Shown piece after piece: positions 26,654 to 35,108 of a stretch of 64,000 nucleotides of DNA. The stretch comes from Oscillospiraceae bacterium (GTDB taxonomy: Bacteria; Bacillota; Clostridia; Oscillospirales; UBA644), in NCBI GenBank assembly GCA_902783255.1, contig CACZQB010000051.1, positions 1 through 64,000 of the forward strand, given 5' to 3'. Position numbers and translations under genes: made by a program. Under the pieces are notes generated by a model that worked only from the letters and a program-made list of their open reading frames with translations, was not told the DNA's origin and did no database searches. The stretch's first letter is position 1. Every line of letters begins with the position of its first letter.

Positions 26654-28030
26654 ATGAAATACAGTATAAAAACAAAACTGATTTTATCTTATACGGTCAT
26701 AATCCTCCTGATGGCGGGCATTTCAATGTCGTTTGTTTCACTGTTTTCCGAAACATATATGGTAAGAAATGCAAGCGATCAGCTGAGACAGTATGCAGAC
26801 AGGATCGCAATTTCGCTTGCTTCAAAGCAAACCGCGGTGCCTATTTTATTTGATTTTGTGTGGGATTCGATAGTCCGCGGGATAACCGAAAAAAATTATG
26901 CTCTGGCGGTAATGAACGAAAAATCCGAGCTTGTCAGAATATCGAATTTTGAAATCGTTGATATCTCACCCGAAGATCTCGCAACGTTCGTTGCGTCAAA
27001 AAACGGAAAGTCGGGTATATTTGTTATGCACGAAAACCGTGAGACATTCGTTATCTGTTCCAGACAGATGAAAAATCAGTCGGGCGAGATATATGCAACG
27101 ATAGCCGTGCTTATGCAGGTTGACCGGTATAATTTTGACAATCTTCTTATCTTACTGTTTTTTGCGTCGATTATTGCCGCATCCGCGATCGCAGTTGCAA
27201 GCGCGGTGATCTTTTCGGGACAGCTCACAAGAAATATAAGAAAACTGCAGAAACGCGCCGAAATGATAGCTAACAGAAAGTTTGACAGCACTATCGAGAT
27301 CAACGCAAACGACGAAATAGGCGAGCTTGCAAATTCGCTCGACAGTCTTGCAAAAAGCATCGAAGAATATGATAAGAGTCAGAAAGTATTTTTGCAGAAC
27401 GCGTCGCACGAGCTGCGAACGCCGCTTATGTCTATCAGAGGCTATGTTGAAGGACTGAAAGACGGGATATTCACAAAAAACACCGACGAAGTATATGAAT
27501 CTATCCTGAATCAGACGTCACGTCTTGAAAAACTTGTTGAAGATGTTATATATCTTTCTAAAATAGAAACAACAAAAGATGTTCTTCAGCTTTCCGAAGT
27601 CCGCACCGATGAAATAGTCGATGAAGCGATAGAAAGAGTTGACGGAATTGCCGTTGCAAAAGGCATAAGGATAGTAAAAGGCGAAGTTGTAAAAGAGGAT
27701 CTTCTTTGCGACGGCGACCATCTTGCTACGGTATTTACAAACCTGTTTTCCAATGCGCTCAGATATGCGAAAAGCGAAATAAAGATAGAAGCCTGTTCAG
27801 TAGAAAACGGCGTTATATTTACCGTTACCGACGACGGACCGGGAATTCGCGATGAGGAAATGCCGCATCTTTTCGACAGATTCTTCAAAGGTTCAACGGG
27901 CAAACACGGGCTCGGTCTTGCAATAGTAAAAGCTATAGCCGTTGCGCACAAGGGCAGGGTTGAGGCTTATAACAGAAAAGACGGTAAGTCAGGCGCGGTT
28001 TTTGAAGTGTTTATTCCGAAAGAACAATAA
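26654..28030 (+). CDS. Membrane sensor histidine kinase
   Basis: The 458-residue kinase has two membrane helices (about 8-30 and 164-190) enclosing an extracytoplasmic sensor of about 130 residues, then HAMP (about 190-243), the HisKA box QNASHELRTPL with phospho-acceptor His252, N box LFSNALRYA, G1 DDGPGI, F box FDRFFKG and G2 KHGLGLAI. The ligand is unknown. The gene starts 3 bp after the regulator. Relative to common kinases the domain set is complete. Confidence 0.95.
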   Translation: MKYSIKTKLILSYTVIILLMAGISMSFVSLFSETYMVRNASDQLRQYADRIAISLASKQTAVPILFDFVWDSIVRGITEKNYALAVMNEKSELVRISNFEIVDISPEDLATFVASKNGKSGIFVMHENRETFVICSRQMKNQSGEIYATIAVLMQVDRYNFDNLLILLFFASIIAASAIAVASAVIFSGQLTRNIRKLQKRAEMIANRKFDSTIEINANDEIGELANSLDSLAKSIEEYDKSQKVFLQNASHELRTPLMSIRGYVEGLKDGIFTKNTDEVYESILNQTSRLEKLVEDVIYLSKIETTKDVLQLSEVRTDEIVDEAIERVDGIAVAKGIRIVKGEVVKEDLLCDGDHLATVFTNLFSNALRYAKSEIKIEACSVENGVIFTVTDDGPGIRDEEMPHLFDRFFKGSTGKHGLGLAIVKAIAVAHKGRVEAYNRKDGKSGAVFEVFIPKEQ

Positions 28031-28047
28031 AGAAAAGGAAAAGCATC

Positions 28048-29292
28048 ATGCTCAGAGGTTACACTATACCGATTATTGATTTTTCCGATGAGAAAGAGAG
28101 ACAGACTGTTGTTGACAAAGAAGACGGTCTTTATATCGGGCATCCCACTACTGTTTTGCTTGACGACGGCAAAACGATAGTTGCGGTATATCCCAAAAAC
28201 CACGGATACGGTCAGATCGTTCTGAAAAAAAGCTTTGACGGCGGCAAAACGTGGTCCGGCAGGCTTCCCGTTCCCGACAGCTTTTCAACATCACTTGAAA
28301 CGCCTACCGTATACAAGGTTTACGATAAAAACGGCAAGAGACGGCTGATACTTTTTTCGGGTCTTTATCCGATAAGAATGTCTGTTTCCGAAGATGACGG
28401 AGACACATGGTCAGAGCTTTCTCCTATAGGCGATTTCGGAGGAATCGTTGCCATGGGCGATATTTGCTGCACGGGCAAAGGCGAATATTTCGCTCTTTTT
28501 CATGATGACGGCAGATTTATCCGCGGCGGTAATTACGAAAAAAGAACGGTCTACAAAACAGGTGCGGGCGCGGAAGCAAGAACAAAGCTCATGCACAGCT
28601 TTTCTGAAGACGGCGGAAAAACATGGTCCGAAAAGCGGGACAGCTGGGTGAAAACACTTGAAAAAGAGGGCGACGACTGGAAGGAGATCTATTCAGTAAA
28701 TTCCGGCAGACCCAACGGCAGAATAAAGGTGTATCAGACGTTTTCACATGACGGCGGACTGACGTGGTCTGATCCTGTATGCATCTGCACTCACGAAATA
28801 TGCGATCTTTGCGAACCTGCGATAATCCGATCGCCCGACGGCAAAGAAATATGCGCCGTAATGCGTGAAAACGCAAAAAAAATGAATTCGCACGCCATTT
28901 TTTCTTCCGACAGCGGAAAAACATGGTCTGCTCCCGTTGAACTTCAGGGTGCGCTGACAGGCGACAGGCATTGCGCGAGATATCTTAAAGACGGCAGACT
29001 TTTTATCAGTTTTCGCGATACATGCCTTGATTCTCCCACATGGGGAGACTGGTGCGCGTGGCTCGGTCATTACGACGATATAAAATACGGCAAAGAAGGA
29101 ATATGCCGCATCCGTATAATGAAAAACTACAAAAACGGTGACTGCGCCTACCCCGGCGTTGAAATTCTGCCCGACGGAACGATAGTTGCCACTACATACG
29201 GTCATTTTACCGAAGGCGAAGAGGCATATGTCGTTTCTGTTCGTATCCGTCCCGAAGAAATAGACGAAAAACTGAAAGGCTCGGCAAAATAA
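28048..29292 (+). CDS. BNR/Asp-box repeat protein, sialidase-like fold
   Basis: The 414-residue protein has five Asp boxes (SFDGGKTWSG, SEDDGDTWSE, SEDGGKTWSE, SHDGGLTWSD, SSDSGKTWSA), the turn motif of six-bladed sialidase propellers. There is no signal peptide, so it is cytoplasmic. The N-terminal site where GH33 sialidases carry FRIP with a substrate-binding Arg reads IGHPTTVLL, without that Arg. It may therefore act on another sugar or be non-catalytic. It lies 17 bp after the histidine kinase with AAAGGAAA before its ATG, so it belongs to that operon. Confidence 0.82.
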   Translation: MLRGYTIPIIDFSDEKERQTVVDKEDGLYIGHPTTVLLDDGKTIVAVYPKNHGYGQIVLKKSFDGGKTWSGRLPVPDSFSTSLETPTVYKVYDKNGKRRLILFSGLYPIRMSVSEDDGDTWSELSPIGDFGGIVAMGDICCTGKGEYFALFHDDGRFIRGGNYEKRTVYKTGAGAEARTKLMHSFSEDGGKTWSEKRDSWVKTLEKEGDDWKEIYSVNSGRPNGRIKVYQTFSHDGGLTWSDPVCICTHEICDLCEPAIIRSPDGKEICAVMRENAKKMNSHAIFSSDSGKTWSAPVELQGALTGDRHCARYLKDGRLFISFRDTCLDSPTWGDWCAWLGHYDDIKYGKEGICRIRIMKNYKNGDCAYPGVEILPDGTIVATTYGHFTEGEEAYVVSVRIRPEEIDEKLKGSAK

Positions 29293-29307
29293 TGCCGTTT
29301 TTCAATA

Positions 29308-29336
29308 TTGACTTTTGCGTGATAATGTGCTATTAT
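29308..29336 (+). promoter_or_regulatory. Sigma-A promoter for ilvE
   Basis: TTGACT (29308-29313) and TATTAT (29331-29336) are 17 bp apart, about 47 bp before the start. Confidence 0.65.
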
Positions 29337-29382
29337 AAAAAATAATTCAAAGAATCAAAAAAGAAAGCCTGGAGAAAAGGAA

Positions 29383-30450
29383 ATGGAAATTAAAATTACC
29401 AAAAACACTGCTCCGAAAGCAAAAGTTCCTGCAAACGAGCTTCGTTTCGGAACAACATTCACAGATCATATGTTTATTATGAAGTATTCGCCCGAAAAAG
29501 GCTGGCATGACGCGGAGATCCGTCCTTACGGACCTATTTCTCTCGATCCTTCCGCTATGGTCTTTCATTATGCGCAGGAGATATTCGAAGGTCTGAAAGC
29601 GTATCGCACGAGCGAAAACGGAGATATATATCTTTTCCGTCCCGAAAAGAATTTTGAAAGAATGAATCAGTCCTGCGACAGAATGTGCATTCCCCGTTTT
29701 GACGGAGATGAAATGCTTGACGCGCTTGAAAAACTTATAAAGATCGATGCGGACTGGATACCCACAGCTCCCGGAACATCTTTATATATCCGTCCGTTCA
29801 TAATTGCTACAGATTCTCATGTAGGCGTTCATCCGTCCGGTCATTATCTTTTCGTTATCATCCTTTCCCCGGTCGGTTCGTATTTCAAAGAAGGGCTCAA
29901 ACCGGTAAAAATATACGTTGAAACGGAATATACAAGAGCGGCTCGCGGCGGCACAGGCATGGCAAAATGCGGCGGCAACTACGCAGCGTCGCTTATCGGA
30001 CAGCAGAAAGCCGAAAAGCTCAATTATTCTCAGGTCCTCTGGCTTGACGGTCAGGAGCATAAGTATGTTGAAGAAGTGGGCGCAATGAATGTTTTCTTCA
30101 AAATTGACGGCACGATCGTTACTCCGGCTCTTGACGGCAGCATTCTGCCCGGTATAACGAGAAGATCCGTTCTCGAATTTCTCCGTCATAAGGGATATAA
30201 GGTCGAAGAAAGAGCTTTGCCTATAGACGAGCTTATGGCTGCCGCAAACAGCGGAAAACTCGAAGAGGCGTGGGGAACAGGCACTGCTGCGGTAATAAGC
30301 CCGATAGGCGAACTGAATCGCGACGGCAATGCATGCGTTATAAACAATAACTCGATCGGTCCGGTATCGCAGATGCTTTACGACGAACTCACGGGTATTC
30401 AGTGGGGACTTAAAGACGATCCGTTCGGATGGAGACACATCGTAAAATAA
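29383..30450 (+). CDS. ilvE: Branched-chain amino acid aminotransferase
   Basis: A fold-type IV PLP enzyme that transfers amino groups between glutamate and the keto acids of Leu, Ile and Val. The 355-residue sequence is of the larger class: MVFHYAQEIFEGLKAYR, IRPFIIATDSHVGVHPS, the PLP-lysine motif GGTGMAKCGGNYAASL with Lys195, and VEEVGAMNVFF, LPGITRRSVLEF and WGTGTAAVISP. A GGAGAAAAGGA site precedes the ATG. It is a single gene between its promoter and terminator. Confidence 0.96.
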   Translation: MEIKITKNTAPKAKVPANELRFGTTFTDHMFIMKYSPEKGWHDAEIRPYGPISLDPSAMVFHYAQEIFEGLKAYRTSENGDIYLFRPEKNFERMNQSCDRMCIPRFDGDEMLDALEKLIKIDADWIPTAPGTSLYIRPFIIATDSHVGVHPSGHYLFVIILSPVGSYFKEGLKPVKIYVETEYTRAARGGTGMAKCGGNYAASLIGQQKAEKLNYSQVLWLDGQEHKYVEEVGAMNVFFKIDGTIVTPALDGSILPGITRRSVLEFLRHKGYKVEERALPIDELMAAANSGKLEEAWGTGTAAVISPIGELNRDGNACVINNNSIGPVSQMLYDELTGIQWGLKDDPFGWRHIVK

Positions 30451-30463
30451 TAACCCGAAAGAT

Positions 30464-30490
30464 AAGACCGCCGATGTTTTCGGCGGTCTT
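30464..30490 (+). terminator. Rho-independent terminator of ilvE
   Basis: A perfect 11-bp stem (30464-30474 and 30480-30490), a 5-nt loop and a TTTTT run. This hairpin is part of the segment that is repeated at 32013-32200. Confidence 0.9.
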
Positions 30491-30530
30491 TTTGTCATTT
30501 GATTCGTCTTTGAAAATGAAAATTGCAAAA

Positions 30531-30650
30531 ATCAGTCTCCGTTCCAAAGAAGGTCGCATGTTCCTTCAAGCGGAATATATACATCCTCGATGGTCGTTTG
30601 CATTATTTCCGCATTTGCTACGGGTATCTGCCATACGGATTTATTGCCGA
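30531..30650 (-). pseudogene. Detached 3' end of a solute-binding-type lipoprotein gene
   Basis: Read leftward, this stretch encodes about 38 residues ending IMQTTIEDVYIPLEGTCDLL then WNGD and a TGA, nearly the same as the C-terminus of the intact lipoprotein at 32082-33467 (IMQTTIEDVYIPLEETCDLL then WNGD). Nothing of the rest of the gene precedes it; the beta-helix gene stop lies about 10 bp upstream. It is a truncated relic, not expressed as a protein by itself. Confidence 0.88.
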
Positions 30651-30658
30651 GGTTTCTT

Positions 30659-31825
30659 TCAGGCGGGATTTCCCATCATGTCGAACCATCCGTCGCCCGT
30701 ATAAATCAGCTTTTTCTTCATATCCGTATCAAATACCTCCTGTCCGATGTTGGCGGCATAGCGCAGCCTTTCATCAGTGGAGCATACTGATTTGTGAGTG
30801 TTGTTTACGGTGTTGAAATTGATTCCGCTTCCTTTTTCCCAGAAGGCCTGCGCAGGGTCGTTTTCGGTAAAATACCCCTGATTTGCAACATAGTCTATGT
30901 GACCGCAGTAGTCACCGGGATTTTCCTCATATGAAAGTCTTCCGTCCAGCGCAAGCCAATGCGGAACTGCTTCAAAGCTCGTATTATACGCATTTACGCA
31001 CTGTTTATACTTATTGGCGGCAAATTTCCAGAAACATGCATTTGCCTCATCAATGAATTTCATAATTGTGATAGGGTGCGCATAAACGCCTCTTGGCTGT
31101 TCATAATTGTTGAAGGATATGCCGTATCTTCCGAAAAGCGCCGCACACTTGTTAAGCAGCAAATGTTCGCCTCCTACGGCAAATCCCTGTCCGAATCCTT
31201 CCGCCTGACAGAACTCCCATTTGTATTCAAACATATTATTTGATCCGTATGTGCCCATGAACGCGATAAATCCCTCTGAGGGAAGCGGCTGCCTGACATT
31301 TGAATAATTTCCGCGCGAATCGCACAGACATTTGCAGCGGCGCATGCCGAGCGAGCCCATAAATCTGCCGTCAAAGCAGATGATGTTTTTCTGATCGTCA
31401 TAAACAGTAACGTAAATATCTTTGAAAACATGATGATTGCCGTTGTGTCCCTCTGTTGCGAACAGTGAGCAGCTCTCATTTTCTTTGACGGAGTCATATG
31501 CTTCTTTTGTGATACGAAGAACTGTTGACTCCGTTCTTTCGGAGCCGGAGATAAGAATACCTATATGTGCAAAGCGGTTTGATACCGCCTTTGACATAAC
31601 AGCAACACGTCCGTTGACATTTTTTCTCGGGAAGGCGTCAATATAGTAGTTTCCGGGCGCAAGAATGATTCTTCCGCCTCGTATTTCACCGTTTACAGGA
31701 ATAAATACCCTGTCAAGAGCCTCCTGGAGCACATCCTGGTCGTTTTTGCCTGAGCAGACAATATCCGCAGTTTCTTTATCCCTGTCGGACGAATCAACTG
31801 CCGCTATATATAATGTGTCTGTCAT
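30659..31825 (-). CDS. Right-handed beta-helix (pectate-lyase-like) protein
   Basis: The 388-residue sequence opens with DRDKETADIVCSGKNDQDVLQEALDRV, the form that starts many pectate-lyase-superfamily parallel beta-helix proteins, and continues with GGRIILAPGNYYID, then short repeating strands (for example NIICFDGRFMGSLGMRRCKC). No signal peptide is present, so it is cytoplasmic or exported otherwise. It may bind or cleave a polysaccharide, but no catalytic residues can be assigned. It has a good promoter and a GGGAGAAG site, and is flanked by the direct repeats at 30463 and 32013. Confidence 0.7.
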   Translation of the reverse strand: MTDTLYIAAVDSSDRDKETADIVCSGKNDQDVLQEALDRVFIPVNGEIRGGRIILAPGNYYIDAFPRKNVNGRVAVMSKAVSNRFAHIGILISGSERTESTVLRITKEAYDSVKENESCSLFATEGHNGNHHVFKDIYVTVYDDQKNIICFDGRFMGSLGMRRCKCLCDSRGNYSNVRQPLPSEGFIAFMGTYGSNNMFEYKWEFCQAEGFGQGFAVGGEHLLLNKCAALFGRYGISFNNYEQPRGVYAHPITIMKFIDEANACFWKFAANKYKQCVNAYNTSFEAVPHWLALDGRLSYEENPGDYCGHIDYVANQGYFTENDPAQAFWEKGSGINFNTVNNTHKSVCSTDERLRYAANIGQEVFDTDMKKKLIYTGDGWFDMMGNPA

Positions 31826-31883
31826 AATTACTTCTCCCTGTATATGATTTTTTTGTTTGTTACGCAGCGGTTTTCCTGCGATG

Positions 31884-31912
31884 AGTTTATCATAATATTA
31901 TGCTGATGTCAA
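31884..31912 (-). promoter_or_regulatory. Sigma-A promoter for the beta-helix gene
   Basis: On the minus strand TTGACA (31912-31907) and TAAACT (31889-31884) are 17 bp apart, about 60 bp before the start. Confidence 0.72.
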
Positions 31913-32012
31913 GATTTTTTTTCCGAAATTGCCGACAATATGCGCTGTTTTGATTTTGACCGGACTTTTTTCGATCGAACCGAATACGGAATCGGAAGTT
32001 TTTGCAAAAAAA

Positions 32013-32200
32013 TAAGACCACCGAAATATCGGCGGTCTTATTCTCATTTAACCCTGCGTCGGAAATGTAAGATTGCAAAAATCAGTCTCCGTTCCAAAGA
32101 AGGTCACATGTTTCTTCAAGCGGAATATATACATCCTCGATTGTCGTTTGCATTATATTCGCATTCGCTTCAAGTATCTGCGATACGGATTTATTGCCGT
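32013..32200. repeat. Direct repeat, copy 2 (includes intact lipoprotein 3' end)
   Basis: The partner of 30463-30650. It holds the terminator hairpin and the last 39 codons of the functional lipoprotein gene, so this is the likely source copy. Confidence 0.85.
32014..32039 (-). terminator. Rho-independent terminator of the lipoprotein gene at 32082
   Basis: An 11-bp stem (32014-32024 and 32029-32039) has one position that is G-U on the minus strand. It is followed on that strand by ATTTTTTTGC. Confidence 0.85.
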
Positions 32201-33467
32201 GAGCGTCTCTCAGTGCGTTCGGTATAAGATATCCGTTGTCATTGTAGGGCAGATAATGGCAGTTTTCAAGACATTCAAATACAACGCGGGTATCACGGGG
32301 GTCATGGAAAACATATCTGTCGTAATACTGCAGTCGTTCTTCTTCCGTTTCATATCCCGGCAGCGGTTCGAACAATGCGTTTACAACTGTGGGTATAGCT
32401 TCCAGCTCCGTTATGTTTGCCGGAAAAGAAATGCCGTTGTTGTAAAATTCAAACTGACTTATCCACGGAGATCCGACAAGGTCGTCAGAGAGCGGAAACG
32501 GAAGAATTCCGAAATTATCAACAGTATACTGAATATCTGCAAGTCCGTAATAAAGATGAGTGAGCACCATTACGGCCTCTTCGTTTACAAATTTCGCAAT
32601 GGTTGTAAACGTGTCTGTTCCTCTTGTGATATTTATATCATAGTTTTTCCAGAATGTATCGGCAATCCATGTGAGCTTATCGAGTGCTCCCGGTTCATAA
32701 AAAGCATTTGACCATGTTCCGTCCGAATGCCTGACGATATAATCTATACCGCTTGTTTTTATTGCTATGCTGAAATAATGGGCAGGCTCGACGGCAAGGG
32801 CGTATACGGTCTGACCGCTGTTGTTTTGATGCGTATATGATTCGAGAAGCTCTTCGAATTTACCCCTTGTCCACTCTTTTGTTTCAACGAACTCTCTCGG
32901 GTCGGGCTGATTCAGCCTTGAAACGATATTTTCGTTCACAAAGAAGAAGTGGTCGACCTGTTTCCAGACAGTTTCGGGCCAGTACATTGGCAGAAGTCCG
33001 TATAGATGTTTGTCGAAAGCATAGCATATAAGCTTTTCGCGTCCGCCCCATTTGTCTTTATCAAGATAGTCTATGCCTGTATAAAAATTGTCAACGGGAT
33101 AAAGCAGATCAGCTCTTATCTGACTGTAAAGTTCGTATGAGTCTGAAAGCAGAACATCGCACGGTTTTATGCCCGACGATATATAGTAAAACAGATTCGG
33201 AACGATGTTTTCCGATTCGTTGAAGACTATGTCAACATCATACTGATTTTCCACATCGGCTATTCTGGATCTGACAAGGTCGCCGAAAAGCGAATCGACG
33301 TCGTAGCAGATATCAGGTTTCATGTTGAAAACAAGTTTCAGTCCGTCAAAAGAGTTGTCTGATGCAAAATGACTGTAATCTGGCACAAGTTCTTCCGTCT
33401 GAACGGAGCAGGACATTATCATAACAGGCAAAATGAGTATAAGCAGAAGTTTAATCGTATTTCGCAT
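32082..33467 (-). CDS. Orphan solute-binding-type lipoprotein, class B copy 1 (461 aa)
   Basis: The signal MRNTIKLLLILILPVMIMSC has lipid Cys at 20, then EELVPDYSHF, a variant of the shared PEYD motif. Family marks are NQPDPREFVETKEWTRGKFEELLESY, NFGILPFPLS, VNALFEPLPGYETEEE and FHDPRDTR. It is most like the genes at 36076 and 37665 and only distantly like the class A pair. It faces left with a terminator behind it. No permease or ATPase gene adjoins it. Probably a sugar- or oligosaccharide-binding surface protein, by fold. Confidence 0.84.
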   Translation of the reverse strand: MRNTIKLLLILILPVMIMSCSVQTEELVPDYSHFASDNSFDGLKLVFNMKPDICYDVDSLFGDLVRSRIADVENQYDVDIVFNESENIVPNLFYYISSGIKPCDVLLSDSYELYSQIRADLLYPVDNFYTGIDYLDKDKWGGREKLICYAFDKHLYGLLPMYWPETVWKQVDHFFFVNENIVSRLNQPDPREFVETKEWTRGKFEELLESYTHQNNSGQTVYALAVEPAHYFSIAIKTSGIDYIVRHSDGTWSNAFYEPGALDKLTWIADTFWKNYDINITRGTDTFTTIAKFVNEEAVMVLTHLYYGLADIQYTVDNFGILPFPLSDDLVGSPWISQFEFYNNGISFPANITELEAIPTVVNALFEPLPGYETEEERLQYYDRYVFHDPRDTRVVFECLENCHYLPYNDNGYLIPNALRDAHGNKSVSQILEANANIMQTTIEDVYIPLEETCDLLWNGD

Positions 33468-33545
33468 TTCGGTAATTATCCTTTCTGTTGTGTCGTTAGT
33501 AATTTGTTGAAAAAGTCAAGCTGTGAGGTGTATTTGACGAGAGAA

Positions 33546-34457
33546 TCAATATGAGGAAGATGTTTCTTCGTTTTGCACTTCGGCTTTTCTCTTCTTTGCT
33601 TCGCGCTTTCTTCTGCGTATTTCTTTTTTTGCGTAAATTGCGCTGAATATCATAACTGCAGCGGTTACGCCTGCCGCAAGAACAAGAGAGATTATTATCT
33701 GGGCAGTGTTTATTTCATCCGTTATCGGCTCAGGCGGCTCCTTATCTTTCTGCTTTTCATGCGTATTTACGGAAATTTCGGCAAAAGCGATCGTAGTATC
33801 TTTTGACGGGGATTTTTCAAAGCTGAAAGAAAAGCGCGAAAGCTGCGCAAAAATCTCATCTGTTGTTTTTTCGTAAATCGTTTCGATTTCGGATCCGGTT
33901 TCTGTTTCCCCCGCAGCTTCAGAGGCGTTTTCCGTATCAGGGTCTTCTTCGCTTGACGTGTTTTCTGATCCTTCAGCGATCGTTTTTTCGGGTATCAGCG
34001 TTTGGGCTGTTCTGAAATTGAGCGCGATATCATTCCATCCGCTTTTTATATCGATATCCGCAACGCCCCACGAGATCCCTGCGCCGTCATCGCACAAAAA
34101 AGAAATGCTGCCCTTATCGCCTTGCAGCGCTGAAATATCGCTTATAAAAAGCCGTATCAGAAGCACATGCGACATGCTGTCTTTTCCGAAAAGGCTGCCT
34201 TCGTTAACAAATCTGTATTCGCCCTCAATGCGGTCTGATGACGATGTAAAGCTGATAGATGCCCGATCTCCGTTCCTTATTGTTTCGGATGATGCGACGG
34301 TCTGTCCTCCGGAAGTCCAGCCGCCTGTTGACGCCGTGGGTATTTCAAAAAGCTTTTCAAGTCCCGTATCTGCAAAAAAAGCGGCGCAAAAAAAGGACAA
34401 AACAAACGGCAAAACGATCAGAAAAGAAGAAAATCTAAGCAAATCGTTTTTTTTCAT
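33546..34457 (-). CDS. Exported membrane-anchored protein of unknown function (303 aa)
   Basis: I recognise no family. The N-terminus (from the ATG at 34457) is a signal peptide or anchor (LRFSSFLIVLPFVLSFFCAAFFA), the middle is a beta-rich domain, about 25-155, with GWTSGGQTV and GWNDIALNFR that looks like a carbohydrate-binding jelly roll, followed by a Glu/Thr/Ser-rich linker, a second short strand-rich part, and a C-terminal membrane helix (about 262-285) with a basic tail. So most of it sits outside the cell. The start is set 1 bp after the deaminase stop; a longer reading would overlap that gene. Confidence 0.72.
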   Translation of the reverse strand: MKKNDLLRFSSFLIVLPFVLSFFCAAFFADTGLEKLFEIPTASTGGWTSGGQTVASSETIRNGDRASISFTSSSDRIEGEYRFVNEGSLFGKDSMSHVLLIRLFISDISALQGDKGSISFLCDDGAGISWGVADIDIKSGWNDIALNFRTAQTLIPEKTIAEGSENTSSEEDPDTENASEAAGETETGSEIETIYEKTTDEIFAQLSRFSFSFEKSPSKDTTIAFAEISVNTHEKQKDKEPPEPITDEINTAQIIISLVLAAGVTAAVMIFSAIYAKKEIRRRKREAKKRKAEVQNEETSSSY

Positions 34458-34458
34458 A

Positions 34459-34950
34459 TCAATATCCGCTCTTCTTGTCGAGCGAGTCGTCATTTTCGAC
34501 CCAGTCTTTCATTACGTCTATTATTCTGTATTCCGTTTTTGTATCTCTTACTATTACCGTTTCAATGCCCGCATTTATCACAAGCCTGCGGCACATCGAG
34601 CAGCAGCTTGTTCCGCTCATTATTTCTCCTGTTTTCGGACTGATGCACGCAAGATAAAGCGTTGAGCCTATCATTTCCTCTCTTGAAGCGGCAATAATCG
34701 CATTCGCTTCTGCGTGAACGGAGCGGCAAAGTTCATATCGTTCACCTGCCGGAATTTTCAGCTTTTCGCGAAGACATTCGCCGATGTCGCAGCAGTTTAC
34801 CCTCTGTCTCGGCGCTCCGGCATATCCGGTGCTTATGATGGAATCGTTTTTAACTATGACCGCGCCGAACAGCCTGCGTATGCATGTTCCCCTTTCCGCA
34901 ACAGTCTGCGCGATATCAAGGTAATAATTTTTTTTGTCGATCCTTCCCAT
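34459..34950 (-). CDS. dCMP/cytidine deaminase-type zinc enzyme (ComEB-like)
   Basis: The 163-residue product has the zinc motif SVHAEANAI (His and catalytic Glu) and SCCSMCRRLVINAGI with the two Cys ligands. GAVIVKNDSIISTGYAGAPR and the extra Cys-rich insertion NCCDIGECLREKLKI are typical of deoxycytidylate deaminases such as ComEB. It would feed dUMP for dTMP synthesis. The start at 34950 has CGGAG 9 bp upstream; a longer frame to 35088 would cross a consensus promoter. Confidence 0.92.
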   Translation of the reverse strand: MGRIDKKNYYLDIAQTVAERGTCIRRLFGAVIVKNDSIISTGYAGAPRQRVNCCDIGECLREKLKIPAGERYELCRSVHAEANAIIAASREEMIGSTLYLACISPKTGEIMSGTSCCSMCRRLVINAGIETVIVRDTKTEYRIIDVMKDWVENDDSLDKKSGY

Positions 34951-34978
34951 AAAATATGCTCCGTTAAATTTTTTTCTT

Positions 34979-35007
34979 ATTATACCTGTTTTCAGCCGTT
35001 TTGTCAA
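34979..35007 (-). promoter_or_regulatory. Consensus sigma-A promoter for the deaminase gene
   Basis: On the minus strand a perfect TTGACA (35007-35002) and perfect TATAAT (34984-34979) are 17 bp apart. Confidence 0.88.
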
Positions 35008-35108
35008 GCAAGAAAAAAAATAAGTAATATTAGCCTGTCGGAAAAAAGGTATTGAAAAAATACACGGATAATGATATTCTTTTACCATCTTCTCAAAGGA
35101 TCGATCGA

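Larger units (their letters stand above)
30463..30650. repeat. Direct repeat, copy 1 (about 185 bp)
   Basis: It aligns collinearly with 32013-32200 at an offset of 1549-1550 bp. The block at 30531-30650 matches 32081-32200 at about 109 of 120 positions by hand count; the terminator-bearing outer part is more diverged. The two copies flank the beta-helix gene. Confidence 0.85.

Noticed and set aside
34951..35088. Longer deaminase start
   Set aside because: It would include a perfect -35/-10 promoter; the ATG at 34950 gives the standard N-terminus.
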